From NCBI GenBank assembly GCA_937129145.1, contig CAKZMU010000009.1:1-64000 (forward strand): a stretch of DNA of 64,000 bases, read 5' to 3'. Shown in pieces: positions 55,428 through 62,886 of the stretch. The stretch is from an uncultured Lacinutrix sp. GTDB taxonomy: Bacteria > Bacteroidota > Bacteroidia > Flavobacteriales > Flavobacteriaceae. Below the pieces are notes generated by a model. It worked only from the letters and a program-made list of their open reading frames with translations, was not told the DNA's origin and ran no database searches. The stretch's first letter is position 1, and each line of letters starts with the position of its first letter. A program made the position numbers and the translations under genes.

Positions 55428-56678
55428 TTAATCTATTTTCTTGAATAATACACAAGCGTTGTGTCCGCCAAATCCAAAGGTATTACTCATAGCTACTTTA
55501 ACGTCTTGTTTGTGTGCTTTGTTTAGAATTAAATTTAAATTAGGGTCAATATTCTCATCAACAACCGAGTGATTTATTGTTGGTGGCACAATACCATGTT
55601 CTATCGCCAAAATTGACGCAATAGACTCAATAGCACCTGCGGCACCCAATAAATGCCCTGTCATAGATTTTGTAGAATTGATACTAATGTTTTTAGCATG
55701 TTCTCCAAACACTTCTTTAATCGCTTTTAATTCGGCTACATCACCTAAAGGTGTAGATGTACCATGTGTATTAATATGGTCAACTTCAGAAGGGGAAATA
55801 CCTGCATTTTCTAAACAATTTTTCATTACAGCTATCACGCCAATTCCTTCAGGATGTGGTGCTGTCATATGATATGCATCAGAAGATAAACCTCCTCCAA
55901 TTACCTCAGCATAAATTTTAGCACCTCTAGCTTTTGCATGCTCATAATCTTCCAAAATAATAGCACCTGCTCCTTCTCCTAGTACAAAGCCATCTCTGGT
56001 TGCATCAAAGGGTCTTGAAGCTGTTTCAGGACTTTCATTTCTTGTTGATAAGGCGTGCATTGCGTTAAAACCACCCATTCCAGCAATGGTAACTGCTGCT
56101 TCACTTCCTCCAGTAACTACAACATCGCAATGCCCTAACCTTATATAGTTAAGCGCATCAATCATTGAGTTTGCTGAAGAAGCACACGCAGATACTGTTG
56201 TGTAATTAGGACCCATAAACCCATGTTTAATGGATATGTTTCCTGGTGCAATATCTGCAATCATTTTAGGGATAAAAAACGGGTTGAATCTTGGTGTGCC
56301 ATCGCCTTGAGCAAAGTTTAATACTTCGTTCTGGAATGTTTCCAAGCCTCCTATTCCTGCTCCCCAAATAACACCTACTCGTAGTTTGTTTACTTCATCT
56401 AGGTTTAACTTAGCATCAATGATAGCTTCATCTGAAGCGACCATTGCGTACTGTGCAAACCTATCCATTTTACGAGCTTCTTTTCTGTCAAGAAAATCTG
56501 TGGCGTTAAAGTTTTTTAATTCACAAGCGAACTTAGTTTTGAACTTTTCAGTATCAAAATAAGTTATAGGCGCAGCACCGCTTTTACCACTAATTAGTCC
56601 ATCCCAATAGTCTTCCTTGGTATTTCCTATAGGTGTAAGTGCTCCTAAACCAGTAACTACTACTCGCTTTAATTCCAT
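55428..56678 (-). CDS. fabF: Beta-ketoacyl-ACP synthase II
   Basis: Condensing enzyme of fatty-acid elongation, 416 residues. The Cys-His-His triad is Cys165 (VSACASSAN), His305 (NTHGTSTPLGD) and His342 (KSMTGHLLGAAG). Start RVVVTGLGALTPIGN is canonical. It lies 13 bases after acpP in the usual acpP-fabF-rnc order. Confidence 0.96.
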   Translation of the reverse strand: MELKRVVVTGLGALTPIGNTKEDYWDGLISGKSGAAPITYFDTEKFKTKFACELKNFNATDFLDRKEARKMDRFAQYAMVASDEAIIDAKLNLDEVNKLRVGVIWGAGIGGLETFQNEVLNFAQGDGTPRFNPFFIPKMIADIAPGNISIKHGFMGPNYTTVSACASSANSMIDALNYIRLGHCDVVVTGGSEAAVTIAGMGGFNAMHALSTRNESPETASRPFDATRDGFVLGEGAGAIILEDYEHAKARGAKIYAEVIGGGLSSDAYHMTAPHPEGIGVIAVMKNCLENAGISPSEVDHINTHGTSTPLGDVAELKAIKEVFGEHAKNISINSTKSMTGHLLGAAGAIESIASILAIEHGIVPPTINHSVVDENIDPNLNLILNKAHKQDVKVAMSNTFGFGGHNACVLFKKID

Positions 56679-56691
56679 AAATAAATGTTAC

Positions 56692-56925
56692 TTATTTTGC
56701 GTCTTCAATATATGATACTGCTTGACCTACTGTTGCAATGTTTTCAGCTTGATCGTCTGGAATTTGGATATCGAATTCTTTTTCGAACTCCATAATTAAT
56801 TCTACAGTGTCTAATGAATCTGCTCCTAAGTCGTTTGTGAAGCTAGCTTCAGTTACAACTTCGTTTTCATCAACACCTAATTTGTCTACGATAATCGCTT
56901 TTACTCTTGATGCAATGTCTGACAT
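56692..56925 (-). CDS. acpP: Acyl carrier protein
   Basis: A 77-residue acidic carrier protein. The 4'-phosphopantetheine serine is Ser37 in [19 protein letters not shown]. Operon partner of fabF. Confidence 0.97.
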   Translation of the reverse strand: MSDIASRVKAIIVDKLGVDENEVVTEASFTNDLGADSLDTVELIMEFEKEFDIQIPDDQAENIATVGQAVSYIEDAK

Positions 56926-57106
56926 AATCTTTAAATTTTAAGTTTTAATTAGATGGCAAAAATAAAAAACTTTATTTTAAAAATCACTTTTACCGACAAA
57001 ATGTGCTTTTAATTTAATAAAATCGGCAGAAGTATTTTTGTTTTGCCCTAATTGTTAATTATTATTCTTTTTTTTGTTTGAATAATATAACATTGATTGT
57101 CTGTAA

Positions 57107-57673
57107 ATGAAACGAATTGTAATCTTTGCTTCCGGAAGTGGAACTAATGCTGAAAATTTAATAAAGTTTTTTCACAACAGAGAAAATGTGTCTGTTATTC
57201 AAGTATTGACTAACAATCCTCATGCCAAAGTTATAGAAAGATGTAATAAATTAAAAACCAGTTGTTTGTCGTTTAACCGAACTGCCTTTTATAAAACATC
57301 TCATGTGTTAGATATTTTAAAAAACACCAACCCAGACCTTATTGTGTTAGCAGGGTTTTTATGGAAATTCCCTGAAAACATTTTAAATGCATTCCCAAAT
57401 AAAGTGATTAATGTGCATCCTGCTTTGTTGCCAAAATACGGCGGAAAAGGCATGTATGGTATGCATGTGCATAATGCGGTTGTTGGAAATAAAGAAACTG
57501 AAACTGGTATTACAATTCACTATGTAAACGAGCATTATGATGAAGGTGCCATTATTTTTCAGGCTAAATGTGATGTGTTAACGTTAGATACAGCTGAAGA
57601 TGTGGCTGCAAAAATTCATGAATTGGAGATGGAACATTTTCCTGAGGTGGTTGAGAAACTTTTGAATTCTTAA
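57107..57673 (+). CDS. purN: Phosphoribosylglycinamide formyltransferase
   Basis: Third step of purine synthesis, formylating GAR with 10-formyl-THF. The 188-residue protein has the phosphate loop ASGSGTNAENL (8-18), and the catalytic stretch NVHPALLPKYGGKGMYGMHVHNAV with the Asn-His pair, then the aspartate in NEHYDEGAIIFQ. Divergent from acpP. Confidence 0.95.
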   Translation: MKRIVIFASGSGTNAENLIKFFHNRENVSVIQVLTNNPHAKVIERCNKLKTSCLSFNRTAFYKTSHVLDILKNTNPDLIVLAGFLWKFPENILNAFPNKVINVHPALLPKYGGKGMYGMHVHNAVVGNKETETGITIHYVNEHYDEGAIIFQAKCDVLTLDTAEDVAAKIHELEMEHFPEVVEKLLNS

Positions 57674-57677
57674 AATT

Positions 57678-58109
57678 ATGAATCCAGAAATAATATTTAA
57701 AAACACTATTAAAAAACATTTAGATTTATTGTTGAAAAATCTTGGTTATCTTAAAGCTGAAGAATATAAAGGCTTTATTTCGTACAAATCCTCAAACAAT
57801 TATTTAGAATTCTCATTCGATTGGAACAGGTCTTATGATTTGGACTGCTTTATTCGTTTTAACGACGATGATGATTATGAATATCCCATCAGTTTAATAG
57901 AACAAAAATTATCTAAAAATGAAATTTTTGATGAGCCAACATTTGATAAAGAGTTTTCAGAGGGAATTGAAAAGTGGGTTAAAGATATTTCAATGTTCAT
58001 TTCAACAAACAGAATTCAAGATTTAAAAATTACTGATGCTCTTATGATTCAAATTAGGAATGAATTTGACAGAATAAATGAGGAATATAATAGAGACTTA
58101 AATTCATAA
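57678..58109 (+). CDS. Uncharacterised small protein
   Basis: Not recognised. A 143-residue acidic soluble protein with FSFDWNRSYDLDCFIRFNDDDDYEYPISL and two helices at the C-terminus. It begins four bases after purN and is followed by a REP-like hairpin that starts one base after its stop. It may have no function link to purN. Confidence 0.5.
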   Translation: MNPEIIFKNTIKKHLDLLLKNLGYLKAEEYKGFISYKSSNNYLEFSFDWNRSYDLDCFIRFNDDDDYEYPISLIEQKLSKNEIFDEPTFDKEFSEGIEKWVKDISMFISTNRIQDLKITDALMIQIRNEFDRINEEYNRDLNS

Positions 58110-58110
58110 G

Positions 58111-58133
58111 ATTCCTGCCTTCGCAGGAATGAC
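58111..58133. repeat. REP-like hairpin
   Basis: ATTCCTGCcttcGCAGGAAT with trailing GAC is a very common extragenic palindrome in bacteria. Eight-base arms with a four-base loop. It fills the gap between 58109 and the RNase H gene and supplies a false ATG at 58129. Confidence 0.8.
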
Positions 58134-58137
58134 AAAA

Positions 58138-58779
58138 ATGAGTAAGAAAAAGAAAAAATATTACACCGTTTGGAAAGGGCACAAAACCGGAGTCTTTGAG
58201 AAATGGGACGACTGCAAAGCGCAAATAAAAGATTTTCGAGGCGCACAATATAAATCATTTGCAACATTTGAAGCTGCAAAAAAAGCACTTAAAGGCAATT
58301 ACAAAGACTATATTGGTAAATCAAAAAAGTTTAAAAGTGAATTTAGCGAAGCACAACTAAAAAAAATAGGGCAACCCAACTATAATTCTATTTCTGTTGA
58401 TGCAGCTTCTAGCGGAAATCCAGGAAAAATGGAATATCGCGGTGTGGACACTAAAACAAAAAAACAACTCTTTATTCAAGGCCCTTTCGAAGAAGGCACA
58501 AATAACATTGGTGAATTTTTAGCATTAGTACATGGTTTGGCACTTCTTAAAAAAAACAAAAGTGATAGAATTCTTTATACTGATTCCAGAACTGCTATGA
58601 GTTGGGTTAAAAAGAAAAAGTGCAATACCAAGTTAGAACGAAACAAAAAAAACGAAGCATTATTCGAGTTAATCGAACGCGCTGTTAACTGGTTAAAAGA
58701 AAACACCTATGCCACAACCATTGTAAAATGGGAAACTAAGGCTTGGGGTGAAATTCCTGCCGATTTTGGAAGAAAGTAA
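58138..58779 (+). CDS. rnhA: Viroplasmin-RNase HI fusion
   Basis: Degrades RNA in RNA-DNA hybrids. The 213-residue product has an N-terminal viroplasmin/RNase H1-type domain (about 5-48, KYYTVWKGHKTGVFEKWDDC) and an RNase HI domain (about 75-213). Candidate catalytic acids are in SVDAASSGNPG, NIGEFLALVHG, ILYTDSRTAMSW and the terminal IPADFG. The start at 58138 is chosen because the earlier ATG at 58129 is inside the repeat hairpin. Confidence 0.92.
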   Translation: MSKKKKKYYTVWKGHKTGVFEKWDDCKAQIKDFRGAQYKSFATFEAAKKALKGNYKDYIGKSKKFKSEFSEAQLKKIGQPNYNSISVDAASSGNPGKMEYRGVDTKTKKQLFIQGPFEEGTNNIGEFLALVHGLALLKKNKSDRILYTDSRTAMSWVKKKKCNTKLERNKKNEALFELIERAVNWLKENTYATTIVKWETKAWGEIPADFGRK

Positions 58780-58781
58780 GG

Positions 58782-59387
58782 TTATTGGCGCCACTTTACC
58801 CAAATAACAGCAGTTGGGTCATCTACAGCACTTCCAGCGTTTCTAGCATGAATAGTAATATAATCTCCAGCACTAAAATTTATATTGTAATTAGTATAGT
58901 TAAATATACCTCCTGCTAAATTAAACCTGCCATCAAGAGTGGGGTCAGCATTGTTCCCAACATTTGTTCCGTTTATTCTTAAATCCATTGATTTTGTGGC
59001 ATTACCTCCAGAGCTATTTACAGTTACATAAACTATTGTTCCATCATAAGGCATTAATGGTCCCGTGTTTTCAACATCTCCTCCAAACCATAATAGCTGA
59101 TTATCTGCTGACCCAGCCCAAGCAAACTGTAAAGCCGTGGACTCAACACTTAACCATTTTAATCTAGTTAAATCGTACATATACAATTTATCGCCTATAA
59201 CCGCTAATTGACCGTCGGCACTACCAACTGGTGCTGTTTGCGGATTAATTTCCAATGCAGGAATTCCTGTATTCGTAGTTTCAATTTCTAATTCGGACGT
59301 AGGGTTTGTTGTACCAACTCCTACTTGAGAAAGTAGTATGTTCGTAGTAAAGCACAATATTAGCGCAGCAATTTGAGGTAATTTCAT
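58782..59387 (-). CDS. Exported protein with C-terminal beta domain, unknown function
   Basis: A 201-residue protein from the ATG at 59387, which starts a signal peptide (to about NILLSQ). The short motif VGVGTTNPTSELEI is typical of flavobacterial surface proteins related to tail-fibre-like folds. A WFGGDVENTGPLMPYDGTIVYVTVNSSGG segment and a beta-rich end follow, suggesting a jelly-roll. No type IX sorting tail is visible. Longer upstream starts have no signal peptide and are not used. Confidence 0.65.
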   Translation of the reverse strand: MKLPQIAALILCFTTNILLSQVGVGTTNPTSELEIETTNTGIPALEINPQTAPVGSADGQLAVIGDKLYMYDLTRLKWLSVESTALQFAWAGSADNQLLWFGGDVENTGPLMPYDGTIVYVTVNSSGGNATKSMDLRINGTNVGNNADPTLDGRFNLAGGIFNYTNYNINFSAGDYITIHARNAGSAVDDPTAVIWVKWRQ

Positions 59388-59499
59388 TTGTAAGTAATAA
59401 TAACAATTGACATTGCGAATATATAAAATTTTTGTAATACCCACTTTTTGAACCAATTATACAATAGATAATTATGTAGCGATTTCTAATTAATCATAT

Positions 59500-59507
59500 T
59501 ATATTTG
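59500..59507 (+). promoter_or_regulatory. Promoter -7 box for the PfkB kinase
   Basis: TATATTTG matches TAnnTTTG, 21 bases before the ATG at 59529. An in-frame TTG at 59505 is inside the box and is rejected as a start. Confidence 0.45.
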
Positions 59508-59528
59508 CACTTTATTTTAAACCACTTT

Positions 59529-60455
59529 ATGAGCAAATTAGTAATCGTGGGGACTGTAGCTTTTGATGCTATTGAAACTCCTTTTGGAAAAACCGATAAA
59601 ATACTAGGTGGTGCAGCCACTTTCATTGGGTTAGCTGCTTCGCAGTTTAAACTAGACGCATCAATAGTATCAGTCGTTGGAGGAGATTTTCCTCAAGAAT
59701 ATTTAAACCTTCTTTCAAATAAAAATATCGATATTTCAGGTGTTGAAATTGTTAAAGATGGAAAAACATTTTTCTGGAGTGGACGCTATCATAACGACAT
59801 GAATTCTAGAGATACTCTAGTAACCGAACTTAATGTATTAGCCGATTTTAACCCTGTTGTTCCTAAAGAATACAAAGATGCTGAGGTAGTGATGCTAGGA
59901 AATTTGCATCCAATGGTACAAATGGGTGTTTTAGATCAAATGTCGTCTAAACCAAAAATGGTGATTTTAGACACTATGAATTTTTGGATGGATAATGCTT
60001 TAGAAGATTTACACAAAGTCATTAAACGAACTGATGTTATTACCATTAACGATGAAGAAGCTAGACAGTTAACTGGAGAATACTCTTTGGTGGTTGCAGC
60101 TAGAAAAATCCATGAAATGGGTCCAAAATATGTCGTTATTAAAAAAGGAGAGCACGGTGCATTACTTTTTCATGATGACAATGTGTTTTACGCACCTGCA
60201 CTTCCATTGGAAGAGGTGTTTGACCCAACAGGTGCAGGTGATACATTTGCTGGTGGATTTGCTGGGTTTATTGCAAGGTCAGGAGATATGTCGTTTGAAA
60301 ACATGAAAAACGCAGTCATTTATGGTTCAACACTAGCGTCATTTTGTGTAGAAAAATTTGGCACAGAACGCATGCTGAACTTAAAAGGTGATGAAGTTCG
60401 TAAACGACTTCAGCAATTTAAGAATCTAACACAATTTGAAATAGAATTAACATAA
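59529..60455 (+). CDS. PfkB-family sugar or nucleoside kinase
   Basis: A 308-residue ribokinase-fold kinase. The start SKLVIVGTVAFDAIETPFGK, the GGAATFIGLAASQF glycine motif, and the C-terminal signature FDPTGAGDTFAGGFAGF with the catalytic Asp are intact. The substrate is not readable; position next to a PurF-type gene may mean nucleoside or ribose chemistry. A terminator separates it from the next gene. Confidence 0.88.
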   Translation: MSKLVIVGTVAFDAIETPFGKTDKILGGAATFIGLAASQFKLDASIVSVVGGDFPQEYLNLLSNKNIDISGVEIVKDGKTFFWSGRYHNDMNSRDTLVTELNVLADFNPVVPKEYKDAEVVMLGNLHPMVQMGVLDQMSSKPKMVILDTMNFWMDNALEDLHKVIKRTDVITINDEEARQLTGEYSLVVAARKIHEMGPKYVVIKKGEHGALLFHDDNVFYAPALPLEEVFDPTGAGDTFAGGFAGFIARSGDMSFENMKNAVIYGSTLASFCVEKFGTERMLNLKGDEVRKRLQQFKNLTQFEIELT

Positions 60456-60460
60456 ACCAA

Positions 60461-60485
60461 CGCACTCAAAATTGAGTGCGTTTTT
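60461..60485 (+). terminator. Intrinsic terminator
   Basis: CGCACTCAA/TTGAGTGCG with a tight two-base centre followed by TTTTT, just six bases after the kinase stop and 15 bases before the next ATG. Confidence 0.85.
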
Positions 60486-60500
60486 ATTTTATATAAAACA

Positions 60501-62399
60501 ATGAGCGACGCTTTAAAACACGAATGTGGAATTGCCCATATTAGACTTTTAAAACCTTTAGAATACTACAAAGAAAAATATGGCACTGCCTTTTATGGCG
60601 TAAATAAAATGTATCTCCTCATGGAAAAACAGCACAACCGTGGACAAGATGGTGCTGGTTTTGCAAGTATAAAGTTAGACACCAAACCAGGTGAAAGATA
60701 CATAAGCAGAGTGCGCTCAATACAACAACAACCCATTCAAGACATATTTGCTCAAATTAACGAGCGTATTAATAAAGAAATTACTGAGCACCCAGAATAT
60801 GCAAATGATGTTGCTTTACAAAAACAGCACATTCCATACATTGGAGAAGTGCTTCTAGGCCATGTTAGGTATGGAACTTTTGGTAAAAACAGCGTAGAAA
60901 GCGTACATCCTTTTTTAAGGCAAAATAACTGGATGCATAGAAACCTAATTATGGCAGGAAACTTTAACATGACCAATGTTAAAGAGCTTTTCGGCAATCT
61001 TGTGGACTTAGGGCAGCACCCAAAAGAATATACCGATACTATTACCATCATGGAAAAAGTGGGTCACTTTTTGGATGATGCTGTTAGCAAAATTTATAAA
61101 AAACTAAAAAAAGAAGGCTATAGTAAAAGTGAGTGCTCACCATTAATTGCAGAGCGTTTAAACATTGCCAAAATTTTAAGGAGAGCTGCCAAAAACTGGG
61201 ATGGTGGTTATGCCATGGCTGGTTTAATAGGTCATGGAGATTCATTTGTGTTACGTGATCCTGCAGGAATTCGTCCAGCATATTATTATAAAGATGATGA
61301 AGTTGTGGTAGTCGCTTCAGAGCGTCCAGTAATTCAAACGGTTTTTAATGTAAATTTTGATGATGTAAAAGAATTGGACCCAGGTCATGCTATTATCACT
61401 AAAAAATCTGGTGAAGTTGCAATCAAACAAATTTTAGAGCCATTAGAACGCAAAGCATGTTCGTTTGAACGCATATATTTTTCGAGAGGAAGTGATTCCG
61501 AAATTTATCAAGAGCGAAAATTACTCGGGAAGCTTATTATGCCAAAAGTTTTGGAGTCTATTGATAATGACATAAAAAATTCGGTATTTTCATATATACC
61601 TAATACCGCCGAAACTTCCTTTTTTGGAATGATTGAAACGGTTGAAGATTTTCTAAACCAACAAAAAACCAAAGCTATATTAAGTGGAGGTGGAAAAATG
61701 TCGGCAAAAAAAGTTACAGATATATTATCTGAACGCCCTAGAATAGAAAAAATCGCTATAAAGGATGTAAAGTTAAGAACGTTTATTACCGAAGACAGCA
61801 GTAGAGACGACCTTGTGGCTCATGTTTACGATATTACTTATGGAGTAATTCAACCAGAAGACAACCTAGTAATTATAGACGACAGTATTGTTAGAGGCAC
61901 CACGTTAAAGAAGAGTATCTTAAAAATGATGGATAGGCTGCATCCAAAAAAGATAGTGGTAGTGTCGTCGGCACCACAAATACGTTATCCAGATTGTTAC
62001 GGTATTGATATGGCAAATCTTGAAAGCCTAGTTGCTTTTAGGGCTGCTTTAGAGCTTTTAAAAGACACAAACAGCTATGATACTGTAGAAAAGGTGTACA
62101 ATAAGTGTAAAGCGCAAGTAGATTTGGACGATAAGGAGGTAGAAAATTTTGTAAAAGACATATATGCACCTTTTACAGATGAACAAATTTCAGATAAAAT
62201 ATCAGAGCTTTTAAGTGATGAGTCAATAAATGCTGATGTAAAAATAATCTTTCAGACAGTAGATAATTTACATAAAGCGTGTCCTAATAACCTTGGAGAT
62301 TGGTATTTTACTGGTAATTACCCAACTGTTGGAGGTAACAGAGTGGTTAACAGGGCGTTTATCAATTTTTATGAAGGAAATAAAGAGCGTGCATATTAG
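60501..62399 (+). CDS. Long amidophosphoribosyltransferase-type enzyme (PurF family)
   Basis: A 632-residue protein of the PurF family; PurF makes phosphoribosylamine from PRPP and glutamine. The catalytic Cys9 follows a short N-terminal stretch (KHECGIAHIR) that would be cleaved to expose it. Glutaminase marks are HNRGQDGAGFAS, LLGHVRYGTFG and MAGNFNMTN. The PRPP-binding loop is NLVIIDDSIVRGTTLKKS in the C-terminal half. It is clearly longer than usual PurF (about 470-510), with insertions in both halves and an extended C-terminus. This looks like the second PurF-type gene seen in Flavobacteriaceae; whether it is the main enzyme is open. Confidence 0.87.
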   Translation: MSDALKHECGIAHIRLLKPLEYYKEKYGTAFYGVNKMYLLMEKQHNRGQDGAGFASIKLDTKPGERYISRVRSIQQQPIQDIFAQINERINKEITEHPEYANDVALQKQHIPYIGEVLLGHVRYGTFGKNSVESVHPFLRQNNWMHRNLIMAGNFNMTNVKELFGNLVDLGQHPKEYTDTITIMEKVGHFLDDAVSKIYKKLKKEGYSKSECSPLIAERLNIAKILRRAAKNWDGGYAMAGLIGHGDSFVLRDPAGIRPAYYYKDDEVVVVASERPVIQTVFNVNFDDVKELDPGHAIITKKSGEVAIKQILEPLERKACSFERIYFSRGSDSEIYQERKLLGKLIMPKVLESIDNDIKNSVFSYIPNTAETSFFGMIETVEDFLNQQKTKAILSGGGKMSAKKVTDILSERPRIEKIAIKDVKLRTFITEDSSRDDLVAHVYDITYGVIQPEDNLVIIDDSIVRGTTLKKSILKMMDRLHPKKIVVVSSAPQIRYPDCYGIDMANLESLVAFRAALELLKDTNSYDTVEKVYNKCKAQVDLDDKEVENFVKDIYAPFTDEQISDKISELLSDESINADVKIIFQTVDNLHKACPNNLGDWYFTGNYPTVGGNRVVNRAFINFYEGNKERAY

Positions 62400-62511
62400 C
62401 GAAAAAATGTGTTTTTAATCTTTTTATCTATAAAATTAGGTCTTTAAACTAAAAAACGTGCATTTCATCTAATATTTATAGCCTTTCACCAAATTACATA
62501 TACTTTAGTGT

Positions 62512-62585
62512 CACCATAACATAAGTAGGTTAAGTTCATGGTAGATTTGGGGCAAAAAAAGGTGAACTCTCGTTCACCTTTTTTT
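62512..62585 (+). ncRNA. Probable small RNA, copy 1 of a tandem pair
   Basis: A 74-base unit with a near-identical copy 252 bases downstream. ACCAT near the 5' end can pair with ATGGT at 62538-62542 around AGTAGGTTAAG. It ends with GGTGAA/TTCACC and a T run, an intrinsic terminator. The sequence TACTTTAG just before it is a weak -7-like box. The rest of the gap (62400-62511, and 62586-62763) shows no gene. Strand is inferred from the T run. Confidence 0.55.
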
Positions 62586-62763
62586 ATGCACATAAGTTAA
62601 ATACTAACTTCCTGAAAATAAAAATTTTACCTCTCTTTTTTATGGTATATTTCGCCCAATCTCTTGATATACGTTACTTTCTGTCAATCTCATTTTAGCC
62701 TAATTTATAAGTATTTTGTCTAAAAAATTCAATTATTAGAAATAAACACCCTTATATTTACAC

Positions 62764-62836
62764 CACCATAACATAAGTAGGTTAAGTTTATGGTAGATTT
62801 GGGGCAAAAAAGGTGGACATCTCGTTCACCTTTTTT
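62764..62836 (+). ncRNA. Probable small RNA, copy 2 of a tandem pair
   Basis: A 73-base second copy. Differences from copy 1 are few: C to T in the stem near AAGTTTATGG (which improves pairing), one fewer A in the A run, and GGTGGA in place of GGTGAA in the terminator stem, which still pairs by a G-U wobble, with a changed loop. TATATTTA at 62753-62760 is a good -7-type box directly upstream. The gap from 62837 to 62886 holds nothing further. Confidence 0.6.
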
Positions 62837-62886
62837 ATTTTTATATTAGTCTGGTTTTAAAAAAATAAATGGATGGTAGCTTTTTA

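Noticed and set aside
58049-58288. Antisense reading frames over the REP-like hairpin containing RRQESYEF-type peptides
   Set aside because: Such peptides are the known by-product of translating this repeat; they overlap two real genes.
62537-62599. Short peptide starting MVDLGQK inside the tandem repeat units
   Set aside because: The two copies lose the common frame after about seven residues because of a one-base change in the A run, so the peptide is not conserved.
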